Shown: piece by piece, positions 6,405 to 14,724 of the stretch
Layout: the number at the start of each line of letters is the position of its first letter
Numbering within the stretch: position 1 is the stretch's first letter
From: Thermococcus sp.
GTDB taxonomy: Archaea > Methanobacteriota_B > Thermococci > Thermococcales > Thermococcaceae
Direction of reading: 5' to 3'
NCBI RefSeq assembly: GCF_027023865.1
Contig: NZ_JALVUC010000025.1
Location: 11,826 to 75,825, forward strand
Length of the DNA stretch: 64,000 bases
Translations under genes and position numbers: made by a program
The notes under the pieces: model-generated
Seen by the model: the letters and a program-made list of their open reading frames with translations, nothing else
Database searches by the model: none
Told to the model about the DNA's origin: nothing

Positions 6405-7463
6405 ATGAAAGCGCTTATTTTATCCGGTGGTCACGGTACTAGACTCCGCCCGTTAACCTATTCCCAGCAGAAGCAGCTCATCCCGGTTGCCAACAAGCCG
6501 GTGCTCTTCTATGCAATCGAGGACGTGATAAACGCCGGAATCCACGAGGTTGGAATCATCGTCGGTCCAAATTCGGAACAGGTTAAGAAGACCGTCCTGA
6601 GCAGGGAATGGGACGCCGACATAGAGTTCATCTATCAGGGAGAGCCCAAAGGCTTAGCGCATGCAATTCTAGTGGCTGGGGAATTCCTCGGCGATGATAA
6701 CTTTGTCATGTATCTCGGTGACAACATCCTCCGCGAGGGAATAGCCGAACACTTGGAGTATTTTAAGAAGGGGAACTTTGATGCCAGTATACTCCTTCAG
6801 GAGGTTCCCAATCCAAGGCAGTTTGGCGTTGCAGAGCTGAGCAAAGACGGGAAGACCATAAAACGCCTCGTTGAGAAGCCCGAAATCCCACCGAGCAATC
6901 TGGCCCTCGTTGGAATATACTTCTTCAAGCCGGTCATCCATGAGGCCGTTGCCGACATAAAACCCTCATGGAGGAACGAGCTTGAGATAACAGACGCGAT
7001 ACAGTGGCTGATTGATCACGGCTACAAGGTTGGCTGGACAAAGGTTACTGGCTGGTGGAAGGACACCGGAAAACCGGAGGACATACTCGACGCCAACAGG
7101 CTGATACTGGATGATATAAGAACCGACATAAAGATCATGACCAAGGCTAGAATTCACGGCAGAGCCGTCATTGGAGAGGACACCGAGATAGACGGGAACA
7201 CCGTAATAAAAGGCCCGGTGGTCATAGGAAAGAACTGCAGGATCAAAAACTCCTACATCGGACCCTACACGAGCATCGGCGACAATGTCGTCATTGAAAA
7301 CACCGAGATTGAGGACTCAATAATCCTCGAGGGGAGTGAAATAAGGAACGCTGGCAGGATCGTGGAGAGCCTTATCGGACGGGGCGTGAAGATAATTAAC
7401 GGAACCAGCCACCCCTTCGGCAGAAAGCTGGTCATCGGAGACAACTCAAGGCTGATACTGTGA
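6405..7463 (+). CDS. rfbA: Glucose-1-phosphate thymidylyltransferase (long form), 352 aa
   Basis: The enzyme makes dTDP-glucose from dTTP and glucose 1-phosphate, step one of dTDP-L-rhamnose synthesis. The nucleotidyltransferase signature LSGGHGTRLRPLTYSQQKQL is near residues 5-24, followed by PVANKPVLFY, and YLGDN supplies metal-binding residues. From about residue 240 on, hexapeptide-like repeats (VIGEDTEIDGNTVIKGPVVIG) form a left-handed beta helix, which defines the long RmlA branch. The ATG at 6405 is preferred over the GTG at 6396 because GGTGG precedes it. It is the first gene of the rfbABCD operon; rfbB starts 6 bases downstream. Confidence 0.92.
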   Translation: MKALILSGGHGTRLRPLTYSQQKQLIPVANKPVLFYAIEDVINAGIHEVGIIVGPNSEQVKKTVLSREWDADIEFIYQGEPKGLAHAILVAGEFLGDDNFVMYLGDNILREGIAEHLEYFKKGNFDASILLQEVPNPRQFGVAELSKDGKTIKRLVEKPEIPPSNLALVGIYFFKPVIHEAVADIKPSWRNELEITDAIQWLIDHGYKVGWTKVTGWWKDTGKPEDILDANRLILDDIRTDIKIMTKARIHGRAVIGEDTEIDGNTVIKGPVVIGKNCRIKNSYIGPYTSIGDNVVIENTEIEDSIILEGSEIRNAGRIVESLIGRGVKIINGTSHPFGRKLVIGDNSRLIL

Positions 7464-7469
7464 GGTGGA

Positions 7470-8474
7470 ATGATGAGGCTTTTGGTAACCGGTGGGATGG
7501 GGTTCATAGGGAGCAACTTCATCCACTACATCCTGGAAAAACACCCCGGCTGGGAAGTGATAAACCTCGATAAGCTCGGCTACGGCTCAAACATTGCAAA
7601 TCTTAGGGATATTAAAGATGATTCAAGGTACACCTTCGTCAGGGGCGACATAACGGAATTTAAGCTCGTTAAAGGGCTGGTTAAGAAGGCGGACGCAGTT
7701 GTGGATTTTGCAGCCGAAAGCCATGTGGACAGGAGCATCTCCAGCCCTGAACACTTCCTAGAGAGTAATGTCATCGGCACTTACACGATCCTCGAAGCGA
7801 TAAGGAAGGAGAACCCCGAAGTGAGGCTAGTTCACGTGAGCACGGATGAGGTTTACGGAGATATTTTGGAGGGTTCTTTTACGGAGAAAGACGCTCTGAT
7901 GCCTTCATCACCCTACTCCGCAACAAAGGCCGCGAGTGACGTTCTCGTTCTTGGCTGGGCGAGGACCTACAACCTTAACGCCTCCATAACGAGGTGCACC
8001 AACAACTACGGCCCCTACCAATTCCCGGAAAAGCTCATCCCCAAGACAATAATAAGGGCCAGCATGGGGCTGAAGATACCGATCTACGGCACCGGTCAGA
8101 ACGTGAGGGACTGGCTCTACGTCGAAGACCACGTGAGGGCAATTGAGCGGGTTCTCCTAAAAGGAGAGCCAAGGGAAATCTACAACATCTCTGCCGGTGA
8201 GGAGAGGACCAACGTCGAGGTCGTCAGGACTATCCTCAGTCTCATGGGCAAGGATAAGACTCTGATAGAGTTCGTCGAGGACAGGCCGGGCCATGATTTA
8301 AGGTATTCGCTCGACCCGTGGAAGATAACGAGGGACTTGAAGTGGAGGCCGAGGTACAGCTTTGAGGAGGGCATGGAGAAGACGGTCAGATGGTACCTCG
8401 AAAACGAATGGTGGTGGAGGCCCCTTGTTAACGAGAAAGTCCTGCATCCAACACCCTGGAAGCTGGGATGGTGA
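7470..8474 (+). CDS. rfbB: dTDP-glucose 4,6-dehydratase, 334 aa
   Basis: This extended short-chain dehydrogenase converts dTDP-glucose to dTDP-4-keto-6-deoxyglucose with bound NAD. The NAD-binding GGMGFIGSNF lies at residues 8-17, VHVSTDEVYGD provides the catalytic Thr-Asp-Glu, and PYSATKAASD gives the YxxxK pair. CTNNYGPYQFPEKLIP and the C-terminal substrate loop match RmlB. A GAGGTGG ribosome binding site precedes two in-frame ATG codons; the first is used. The gene is followed by an inserted vapBC pair instead of directly by rfbC. Confidence 0.93.
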   Translation: MMRLLVTGGMGFIGSNFIHYILEKHPGWEVINLDKLGYGSNIANLRDIKDDSRYTFVRGDITEFKLVKGLVKKADAVVDFAAESHVDRSISSPEHFLESNVIGTYTILEAIRKENPEVRLVHVSTDEVYGDILEGSFTEKDALMPSSPYSATKAASDVLVLGWARTYNLNASITRCTNNYGPYQFPEKLIPKTIIRASMGLKIPIYGTGQNVRDWLYVEDHVRAIERVLLKGEPREIYNISAGEERTNVEVVRTILSLMGKDKTLIEFVEDRPGHDLRYSLDPWKITRDLKWRPRYSFEEGMEKTVRWYLENEWWWRPLVNEKVLHPTPWKLGW

Positions 8475-8485
8475 GAAGCTTTAAA

Positions 8486-8501
8486 TATGTGTATACACAT
8501 A
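8486..8501 (+). promoter_or_regulatory. 16-base palindromic operator of the vapBC pair in the rfb operon
   Basis: TATGTGTA is followed directly by TACACATA, a perfect 16-base palindrome 18 bases before the vapB start. A TTTAAATA element overlaps it on the left. Ribbon-helix-helix antitoxins bind such sites, so the vapBC pair probably has its own autoregulated promoter inside the operon. Confidence 0.6.
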
Positions 8502-8519
8502 ATTATGCGTGGTGATAAC

Positions 8520-8807
8520 ATGCCAACGATGACCCTCTCGATACCCCCAGATATTTACAGGCGTATGAAAAAGCACCCGGAAATCAAGTGGAGCGAAGTG
8601 GCAAGGAGGGCCATAGCGGAGTACATTATGGAACTCGAGAACTCACGAATTGAAATGTCTATGGGGGAATTCCGGGAAATTCTTGGCAAGGAAACGGTTG
8701 GAGACATAGAGTCAATCCCAAACGAGGCCTATGACGGGTATCACAAAAAAACGAGGGATTTAGAATGGGAGAGGACAAAAAGAAACTCTACGACACAAAC
8801 ATCCTAA
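8520..8807 (+). CDS. vapB: VapB-type antitoxin, ribbon-helix-helix, 95 aa
   Basis: The N-terminus MPTMTLSIPPDIYRRMKKHP followed by SEVARRAIAEYIMELE is a ribbon-helix-helix DNA-binding domain. The acidic, flexible remainder (DIESIPNEAYDGYHKKT) would wrap the toxin. The ATG at 8520 is chosen because GGTGAT precedes it; upstream in-frame ATGs would overlap the palindrome. It overlaps the downstream PIN-domain gene by 43 bases. Together they form a type II toxin-antitoxin module set between rfbB and rfbC. Confidence 0.8.
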   Translation: MPTMTLSIPPDIYRRMKKHPEIKWSEVARRAIAEYIMELENSRIEMSMGEFREILGKETVGDIESIPNEAYDGYHKKTRDLEWERTKRNSTTQTS

Positions 8808-9103
8808 TCGACCTCGTTAAAAGGGGCAAGAGTCCAAGAGAGGGATACACGACGACCTTGAACCTCGTGGAGTACCCAAGGGCAATATCCTTGGACTTAA
8901 ATGTTATCATACCCTCCCCAAAGGAATATGCCCTGGCCGTTAAGCTCTCAGAGAAGCTGGTAAAGGCCGGCACTCCAGTTCCAGCTGTGGATGTGGTGAT
9001 AGCGGCCGTTGCAATATCAAGGAACATGACAGTCATTACAAGGGACGAACACTTCTCATGGATAGAGAATATTGCCCCGGAACTTCAGCTTGAACCTGGT
9101 TGA
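8765..9103 (+). CDS. vapC: VapC-type PIN-domain ribonuclease toxin, 112 aa
   Basis: PIN-domain toxins cleave tRNA or other RNAs using a Mg-binding acidic cluster. Here YDTNILIDLV supplies the first Asp (residue 10), TTLNLVEYPR the conserved Glu, AVDVVIAAVA the third acidic residue, and TRDEHF the fourth. The protein is a little shorter than the usual 130 or so residues, the shortfall being between the first Asp and the Glu. The ATG follows GAGGG. Its frame overlaps the antitoxin, the normal arrangement for translational coupling. Confidence 0.82.
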   Translation: MGEDKKKLYDTNILIDLVKRGKSPREGYTTTLNLVEYPRAISLDLNVIIPSPKEYALAVKLSEKLVKAGTPVPAVDVVIAAVAISRNMTVITRDEHFSWIENIAPELQLEPG

Positions 9104-9116
9104 ATGAGGTGATGTT

Positions 9117-9674
9117 ATGCCGTTCGAGTTCAAACGCCTTGAAATCCCCGACGTCCTCCTGATCAGGCCAAAAGTCTTTGAGGACGAGAGGGGCTTCTTT
9201 ATGGAGACCTACAAGAAGTCTGACTTTGAGAAAGCCGGAATAAAAGGTGACTTCATCCAGGATAATCATTCAAAGTCTAGATACGGCGTTCTAAGGGGAC
9301 TGCACTTCCAGCGTGAGCCTTACGCCCAGGCCAAGATCGTTAGGGCCGTTAGGGGCATAATCTACGATGTGGCAGTTGACTTGAGGAAGAACTCGCCGAC
9401 CTTCGGCAAGTGGGTCGGTGTTATCCTCTCGGAGCACAACAAATACCAGCTTTACATCCCGAGGGGCTTTGCCCACGGCTTCCTTGTGTTGAGCGACGTT
9501 GCGGAAGTGGTCTACAAGGTCGACAACGTCTACGCCCCAGACTATGAGGCGGGGATAATCTGGAACGATCCCGACATAGGGATAGAGTGGCCGGTTGATG
9601 AGCCAATAGTCTCCGAGAAGGACGGAAAGTGGCCAACACTGAAGGGGGCAGTTGAGAAGGGCTGGGCCTTCTGA
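9117..9674 (+). CDS. rfbC: dTDP-4-dehydrorhamnose 3,5-epimerase, 185 aa
   Basis: This cupin-fold epimerase acts on C3 and C5 of dTDP-4-keto-6-deoxyglucose. The family start FKRLEIPDVLLIRPKVFEDERGFF, the active-site segment SRYGVLRGLHFQ with its catalytic histidine, VRAVRGIIYDVAVDLRK and LYIPRGFAHGFLVLS are all present and the length is standard. GAGGTGAT precedes the ATG. The gap to vapC is only 13 bases, so the gene depends on read-through from rfbB or on the vapBC promoter. Confidence 0.93.
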   Translation: MPFEFKRLEIPDVLLIRPKVFEDERGFFMETYKKSDFEKAGIKGDFIQDNHSKSRYGVLRGLHFQREPYAQAKIVRAVRGIIYDVAVDLRKNSPTFGKWVGVILSEHNKYQLYIPRGFAHGFLVLSDVAEVVYKVDNVYAPDYEAGIIWNDPDIGIEWPVDEPIVSEKDGKWPTLKGAVEKGWAF

Positions 9675-9684
9675 GGTGTTTCAG

Positions 9685-10569
9685 ATGAGAGTTGTGATAG
9701 TAGGGGCCAACGGCCAGCTTGGAACCGATCTGGTGAAGGTCTTTGGGGAAGACCCATACTTCGAGGTCGTCCCGCTGACTCACAGAGACCTTGACGTTGC
9801 CGTTCCCAAGACCCTGAATGTGCTGAAAGAGCTGAAGCCTGACGTCATCATCAACACGGCCGCCTATGTGAAGGTTGACGATGCCGAGCTCTACCCGGAG
9901 AAAGCTTCTGCTGTCAACGCCATCGGCGCGCTGAACGTTGCGAGGGTTGCCGAGGAAATCGGTGCAATCAACGTCTACATAAGCACTGACTACGTCTTTG
10001 ACGGCGAGAAGGGGGAACCATACGCTGAGGACGACGTTCCGAACCCGATAAACGTCTACGGGACGAGCAAGTACATGGGAGAGATACTCACGAGAAATTA
10101 TTCTAGGAAGCACTACATCATCAGGGTTGCAAGCCTTTACGGAAAGGCGGGAGCAAGCGGAAAGGGCGGGAACTTCGTTGAGTGGGTCATTGAGAAGGCG
10201 AAGCTCGGGAAGGAACTGAAAATCGTGAACGACCAGTTCATGAGCCCTACCTACACGATGGACGTTGCGAGGACTCTGAAGGAGTTCCTGAAGTCGAAGC
10301 CGGAGTTCGGGGTCTACCACATGGTAAACGAGGGCTACTGCTCATGGTATGAGTTCACCAGAGCGATATTTGAAATCCTGGGCTGGGACGTTGAAGTGAA
10401 GCCCATAAAATCGAGCGAGCTCAACAGGCTGGCAAGGAGACCGAGGTTCTCTGCACTGGAGAACGCGGGGCTTCATGGACTCAGCCTGAGGATGCCCGGC
10501 TGGAAGGAAGGGCTAAAAGAATACCTAATAGAACCACCACGCTCTCCAGCGACCGCAGAAGTCGTATAA
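9685..10569 (+). CDS. rfbD: dTDP-4-dehydrorhamnose reductase, 294 aa
   Basis: This NADPH-dependent reductase completes dTDP-L-rhamnose. The Rossmann motif VGANGQLGTDLV is at residues 6-17; YISTDYVFDG gives the catalytic Thr/Asp and NVYGTSKYMGE the YxxxK pair. The ATG at 9685 (MRVVIVGANG) is chosen over upstream codons that would run back into rfbC; the TGAGGTG before it serves as ribosome binding site. It is the last gene of the operon. No rhamnosyltransferase follows; the next 430 bases hold a probable RNA gene. Confidence 0.92.
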   Translation: MRVVIVGANGQLGTDLVKVFGEDPYFEVVPLTHRDLDVAVPKTLNVLKELKPDVIINTAAYVKVDDAELYPEKASAVNAIGALNVARVAEEIGAINVYISTDYVFDGEKGEPYAEDDVPNPINVYGTSKYMGEILTRNYSRKHYIIRVASLYGKAGASGKGGNFVEWVIEKAKLGKELKIVNDQFMSPTYTMDVARTLKEFLKSKPEFGVYHMVNEGYCSWYEFTRAIFEILGWDVEVKPIKSSELNRLARRPRFSALENAGLHGLSLRMPGWKEGLKEYLIEPPRSPATAEVV

Positions 10570-10728
10570 CAAGCGGTGTAGTTTTCTCCTGAAAACCAGC
10601 CCATGAGTAAAAGCGCTGCACAACCCCAGACGGGTTATCTCTCATAGTTAAACATGGATGATTACCAATCGAGAGTGAAATTATTCCGGAGCATTTCAAA
10701 ATAATTTTGCTTTAGATAAAAGCAAAGG

Positions 10729-10736
10729 TTTATATA
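10729..10736 (+). promoter_or_regulatory. Strong TATA box of the candidate RNA gene
   Basis: AAAGGTTTATATAG combines a purine-rich BRE with TTTATATA. The predicted start about 25 bases downstream falls at roughly 10757, exactly where the first stem arm of the candidate RNA begins. Confidence 0.6.
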
Positions 10737-10756
10737 GTTAAAACACCTAGTGTTAC

Positions 10757-10990
10757 ATGAGGAGTGCCCTGTAGGGGAGACCGAAGTGAGGGCTTCACCC
10801 TGATGGATCTAACCTAAACTAGTGGCCCACGATTAGAGGGTCATGGGATCGCTAGCTATGGAAAGACCACTAAGGGTGGAAAATTTACTCAGCCTCATCT
10901 GCTGGGGTGCCCCTCACTATTCTATGTGCCCAAAAAGTTGGTGACAAAGGTTTACATTTCCAGGTTCGGGTTCGAAGCCCCACGGCCCAC
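10757..10990 (+). ncRNA. Candidate structured non-coding RNA, family not recognised
   Basis: No protein frame fits 10570-10998, yet a strong promoter points into it. The first bases (10758-10769) can pair with 10905-10916 to close a domain of about 160 bases. Inside it lie further local helices, for example GAAGTGAGGGCTTCAC and CCACTAAGGGTGG. Past the stem, 10967-10990 contains GGTTCGGGTTCGAAGCCCC, which looks like a tRNA T-arm, ending in GGCCCAC. No matching 5-prime acceptor strand exists, so it is not a tRNA. The motifs of RNase P RNA, SRP RNA and 5S rRNA are absent. It may be one of the Thermococcales high-GC RNAs; the 3-prime end is uncertain. Confidence 0.45.
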
Positions 10991-10998
10991 TATTAGTC

Positions 10999-11739
10999 TC
11001 AAAGCGCCGTTTTTATCAGGATTAGAATCCCTATGAGTAGTATCACCAGATTTATGACCGGTTTTAACATTTTCTTTTCCATCCCAGAACCCACGTGAGT
11101 CCCAAGGTAAACCCCCGGAATCGTTCCCGCTATCAATAGGCCGGCCAGATTGTAATCCACGCTCCTCATGCTCGCATAGCTTAGAAAGCTCATGATGGAT
11201 AAAGCCAAACCGTAGAGTATCGTTATTCCAACGACCTCTCTCGGATTAACCCTCGCGACGTTCATCAGGGCGAAGCTAACTATAACCCCTGCTCCAACCG
11301 AAGTGAACTGGACGGTTAGGCCAACGATGAAGCCGAGGAGGTAAACGTAGGCCCACCTCGGCCTTAGGGGGATCCCCACTTCCCCCTTCAGTATGCCCAA
11401 TGTTGCCGTAACAACCAGGATTGCGCCCAGAAGAGGCGTCAGGTAGCTGTTGAGGGCCTCCTTTGGAATTTGCCTAACTGCGTAGCCCCCCATGAGCACC
11501 GCTGGAACACTCCCTGCGAGGAGTCTAAGGACTATGCCCCTCCGCACGTGCCCCTTCTTGCCGTGGAAGAAAACTCCAAAAACCCTTGTGACCGTTGCGT
11601 AGAGCAAGTCGGTTCCCACCGCGGTTAAAGGATCCACGCCGAGAAAGATAAGAGAGGGCGTCATCAGGGAGCCCCCACCCATGCCGGTGAGCCCTATCAG
11701 GAAGCCCACAATGAAGCCGAGGACAACGAAGAGTATCAC
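10999..11739 (-). CDS. TauE/SafE-family membrane transporter, 246 aa
   Basis: This inner-membrane protein has about eight hydrophobic helices. The duplicated family motif is visible: GFIVGFLIGLTGMGGGSLMTPSLI near the start and GFIVGLTVQFTSVGAGVIVSF in the second half. TauE/SafE proteins export sulfite or organosulfonates or import sulfur anions. It lies 9 bases downstream of APS kinase in the sulfate-activation cluster, so a sulfur anion is the likely cargo; sulfate uptake is plausible but cannot be read from the sequence. Confidence 0.8.
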   Translation of the reverse strand: MILFVVLGFIVGFLIGLTGMGGGSLMTPSLIFLGVDPLTAVGTDLLYATVTRVFGVFFHGKKGHVRRGIVLRLLAGSVPAVLMGGYAVRQIPKEALNSYLTPLLGAILVVTATLGILKGEVGIPLRPRWAYVYLLGFIVGLTVQFTSVGAGVIVSFALMNVARVNPREVVGITILYGLALSIMSFLSYASMRSVDYNLAGLLIAGTIPGVYLGTHVGSGMEKKMLKPVINLVILLIGILILIKTAL

Positions 11740-11748
11740 CGAATCACC

Positions 11749-12294
11749 TCAGTGGAGGTAGCCCAGCTCCCTTGCCTTGGCTATGACGGCCTCGACTTCT
11801 TCTTCCGGCGTCATCTTCGAGCTGTCCACTTTGACCTCTGGATTCTCCGGTTCCTCGTAGACCCCATCGTAGCCAGTTAAACCCTTTATTTCTCCCATGA
11901 TTGCCTTTGCGTAGAGCCCCTTGGGGTCGCGCTTGATTCTGACTTCAAGGGGGGCATAGACGTAGACCTCAATGAAATCCCCTATCTCCTTTCTCGCGTA
12001 TTCTCTAACTGCCCTATACGGCGAAATCAGGGAGACTATCGCCACAACCCCGTTCCTGCTAAGGAGCTTGGCCATGTGGATTACAATCCTGTTGTGCATT
12101 TCCCTGGCTTCCTTGGAAAAGCCGAGCTCTGGGTAGAGGGTCTTCCTTATCGTGTCCCCGTCGAGTATTTCAACGCGGTAACCCATCTCCCTCAGCCTTT
12201 TTGCTAGCTTTACAGCTAAAGTTGTCTTTCCAGCCCCGCTGGGCCCGGTGAGCCAGATTGTGAATCCTTTCTTGAGGTTCTTGAGTCCGGTCAT
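11749..12294 (-). CDS. cysC: Adenylylsulfate (APS) kinase, 181 aa
   Basis: The enzyme phosphorylates APS at the 3-prime hydroxyl to give PAPS, the universal sulfate donor. The P-loop GPSGAGKTTLA lies at residues 17-27, followed by VEILDGDTIRKTLYPELGFSKEAREMHNRI, the DGD and APS-binding region, and IVSLISPYRAVREYARK. The length is normal. It stands in one transcriptional direction with ATP sulfurylase (15394-16533), a phosphodiesterase and a DHH phosphoesterase. No PAPS reductase or sulfite reductase is in the window, so the pathway seen here stops at activated sulfate. Confidence 0.9.
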   Translation of the reverse strand: MTGLKNLKKGFTIWLTGPSGAGKTTLAVKLAKRLREMGYRVEILDGDTIRKTLYPELGFSKEAREMHNRIVIHMAKLLSRNGVVAIVSLISPYRAVREYARKEIGDFIEVYVYAPLEVRIKRDPKGLYAKAIMGEIKGLTGYDGVYEEPENPEVKVDSSKMTPEEEVEAVIAKARELGYLH

Positions 12295-12341
12295 TTCAGC
12301 TCCCCCCGATTCTAAGGGGTGGTTGGAATAGTGGGAAGGGG

Positions 12342-13769
12342 TCAGAGGATGCTCCTGCCCCTCAGCCCATTGGCTTCCTCCTTCAGGCCAAAGAGGGTAA
12401 GCACCGTCGGGGCCACATCGTATATTTCGAGTTGTGTCTGCTTCCCCTCATCAAACCCCGGCAGGTAGAGCGAGAAAACCCCAACCTCCGAGTGATTGGC
12501 GTCGTCCGGACCGGTGTCGTTCTCAGGCAGGTAATTGCTCGGATGGCCAACGGTTCCTGCCGCACGCCAGTTCAGGTTGTCGAAGTAGACCATGATGTCC
12601 GGCTTGCTACCCTTAGTGACCGGGTAAATATCCTCAGGGTAGTAAACCCGGGTGTCCCACTTCTCACCGTTCGGACCCCTAATCGAGCGTATCTGCTCCG
12701 CAACCTCATCCCTCACCTTTTCAAACTTCGAAAGCGGCACTCTCCCCTCTTTCTCCCTCCCAAGGACGTTTAGGAAGACACGCGAGTAGTAGCCGCCCCA
12801 ACCCCAGGCCGTTGTCTCCTTCCAATCCACATCAAGGCGCTCGAAGCGCTTGACTTTCCCGTCGTGGAGAACCTCAGGATCCCTCACCTTCAGCAAACCC
12901 TCCTCAGCCAGCCACTGGTTGACCGCGAAATTCCCGTGCATGCCCTTTATACCGTGGTCGGAAACTACCATAACGGCCGTTTCACCGAAGTCAATCAGCT
13001 TGAGCGTCTTCCCAATTTCCCTGTCCAAGAGCTTCCAGTAGTCGGGAATAACCGTCTCGTATTTGTTCCCCCTTCCGGGGTAGAGGTGGTGCTCTGGATC
13101 GAAGTACCTCCAGAAGGCATGGTGAACCCTGTCGAGGCCTATCTCGACGAAGTGGAAGTAGTCCCACTCCTTCTCCTGGAGCAGGTACCGTATCACCTCA
13201 AACCTCTTCTCCGTCATCTCCCAGAGACCATCCCTAACCTCATCCTTCGCCTCCTTCCTGAAGGGGACGTCGAAGATGTACTCGCCAACGAGTCTCTCAA
13301 TCTCACCCTTCAACTCCTTCGGGTAAGTGTAGTCCACGCTCGCATCTGGTGTTATGAAACAGCTGACAAGGTGACCGTTGATAGGCTTTGGCGGGTAGGT
13401 CGGCGGGACGCCAACTATAACCGACTTCCTCCCCTTCTTCCCAAGGTAATCCCAGAGCGTCAGCTCTTTAACCTTCTTGCTGTGGGCTATCCAGTAGTCC
13501 GTGTAACTGTATCCAGTCCTGTGCCTGAAGCCGTAAAGACCAAGCTCACCAGGCGTCTTCCCGGTAACCATCACCATCCACATGGGGATCGTTATAGCTG
13601 GAATCCCGGTCTTCATCGGCCCATGAATCGAGCGCTCGATGAGCTTCCTGAGGTTAGGTAGTTCGTTGTAGAACTTCCCGAATAGCAGTTCAGGCGGAGC
13701 GGAGTCAAGGCCTATGACGAAGAGCTTTTTAGTCTCTGCCATCCCTTCCTTAACCTTCTCCTCAAACAT
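12342..13769 (-). CDS. Type I phosphodiesterase / nucleotide pyrophosphatase superfamily protein, 475 aa
   Basis: An alkaline-phosphatase-superfamily hydrolase. FVIGLDSAPPELLF supplies the first metal aspartate; the nucleophile Thr lies in PAITIPMWMVMVTG; IGLDRVHHAFW and VVSDHGIKGMHGNF provide the remaining metal ligands; ANHSEVGVFSLYLPG is near the C-terminus. No signal peptide is visible, so it is cytoplasmic. GGTGAG precedes the chosen ATG. Placed between APS kinase and a DHH phosphoesterase, it may act on a (phospho)adenylyl-sulfate compound or its product; the substrate is not determined by sequence. Confidence 0.8.
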   Translation of the reverse strand: MFEEKVKEGMAETKKLFVIGLDSAPPELLFGKFYNELPNLRKLIERSIHGPMKTGIPAITIPMWMVMVTGKTPGELGLYGFRHRTGYSYTDYWIAHSKKVKELTLWDYLGKKGRKSVIVGVPPTYPPKPINGHLVSCFITPDASVDYTYPKELKGEIERLVGEYIFDVPFRKEAKDEVRDGLWEMTEKRFEVIRYLLQEKEWDYFHFVEIGLDRVHHAFWRYFDPEHHLYPGRGNKYETVIPDYWKLLDREIGKTLKLIDFGETAVMVVSDHGIKGMHGNFAVNQWLAEEGLLKVRDPEVLHDGKVKRFERLDVDWKETTAWGWGGYYSRVFLNVLGREKEGRVPLSKFEKVRDEVAEQIRSIRGPNGEKWDTRVYYPEDIYPVTKGSKPDIMVYFDNLNWRAAGTVGHPSNYLPENDTGPDDANHSEVGVFSLYLPGFDEGKQTQLEIYDVAPTVLTLFGLKEEANGLRGRSIL

Positions 13770-13772
13770 ATC

Positions 13773-14711
13773 TCACCACCCCATCTGACTTTCTATAAGC
13801 TGCAATACCTCTTCAACCTTTCCTTTCTCGCAGATGCAACCCAAAACCTCCCTCTTTCCGCCCGCGTTCGCTCCAAGCTGTCTAACCCCCTCAATGAGGT
13901 TCACCATGTTGAACCCTTCCGCTACTTCCGGTGAAACCCTGAAGTAGAGCTGGGCTTTACCGTGGAAGTCCTCGTTGATGACAACCGCCCCCCGGTATTT
14001 CATTCCCCACACAAACCTTCTGGCAACCTTCGAGATTACATTGTATGGACTCCTGAAGCGGCTGAAAGCGAAGCCGTTCCTTTCTTCAACGACTGAAAGG
14101 GCATCCTCAATGGCTCTTCTTATCGCTTCTGCTTTTTTTACCCAGGGCTCATAGTCGGGGAGTTCTCTGATTTCGTTCTCAAGGAGAACCATCACCGCTT
14201 CCTCAACCGCCCCCCTGTCCATGGCTATATAATTGGAATCCATCAACTCGACGAGCTTTAGGGCCTCCTCCTTGGAAATTCCCTCCTCCTTCAGGAGCTT
14301 CCCAACGAACTCCAGCTCAAAGGCCTTCTCACCGATATCCCCAGCTACCCCGAGGGCGGTCCACGCGTTGAAGGTATCAAAGTGCTCCGAGACCACGAGG
14401 GAGCAGGAGGGGTAATAGCTGCCGTCCAGCGAGGGATTCACCTGCTTCACAAGGGGGTTCTTGATTTTCGGCTGGGTGTGGTGGTCTATGAAGAGGGTCG
14501 GAACCTTTACCTTCTCAACCTCCCCCGGCACGTTGAAGTCAAGGACGTAGAGCTTTTCCACCCCATCCATAACCCTCCATATCCTCCCGTCAAACCTGAA
14601 CTCTCCTATTGGAGCAGTCATGTTGGTGAACCCTTCCATTCCCAGTGCCTTTATGAGAAGCGCCGCTGAGGTTATCCCGTCCGTGTCCCAGTGGTGAACT
14701 ATGAGGTGCAT
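13773..14711 (-). CDS. DHH-family phosphoesterase, 312 aa
   Basis: The first motif HHWDTDGITSAALL (residues 6-19), the DHH motif LFIDHHTQPK and a C-terminal GANAGGKREVLGC (DHHA1-like substrate binding) place it with DHH/DHHA1 phosphoesterases such as NrnA-type oligoribonuclease/pAp phosphatases. The ATG at 14711 begins directly at the conserved motif. In a PAPS-producing cluster, removal of the by-product pAp would be a sensible job; that is inference from neighbours. It ends 4 bases before the phosphodiesterase gene starts. Confidence 0.8.
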   Translation of the reverse strand: MHLIVHHWDTDGITSAALLIKALGMEGFTNMTAPIGEFRFDGRIWRVMDGVEKLYVLDFNVPGEVEKVKVPTLFIDHHTQPKIKNPLVKQVNPSLDGSYYPSCSLVVSEHFDTFNAWTALGVAGDIGEKAFELEFVGKLLKEEGISKEEALKLVELMDSNYIAMDRGAVEEAVMVLLENEIRELPDYEPWVKKAEAIRRAIEDALSVVEERNGFAFSRFRSPYNVISKVARRFVWGMKYRGAVVINEDFHGKAQLYFRVSPEVAEGFNMVNLIEGVRQLGANAGGKREVLGCICEKGKVEEVLQLIESQMGW

Positions 14712-14724
14712 AAGTCTCACCCAC

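Noticed and set aside
9421-10320. 299-aa open frame on the minus strand
   Set aside because: It is antisense to rfbC and rfbD, which have full catalytic motifs; long antisense frames are common in this codon usage.
10757-10990. RNase P RNA or SRP RNA
   Set aside because: The universally conserved motifs of these RNAs (for example ACAGAAA for RNase P or the GGAAG...GCAGC SRP54 loop) are not present.
10960-10992. A tRNA gene ending in GGTTCGGGTTCGAAGCCCCACGG-like sequence
   Set aside because: Only a T-arm-like piece exists. No matching 5-prime acceptor strand, D-arm or anticodon arm is found within the upstream 400 bases, even allowing an intron.
12864-13661. 265-aa open frame on the plus strand
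   Set aside because: Antisense to the phosphodiesterase gene, which contains all metal-binding motifs.
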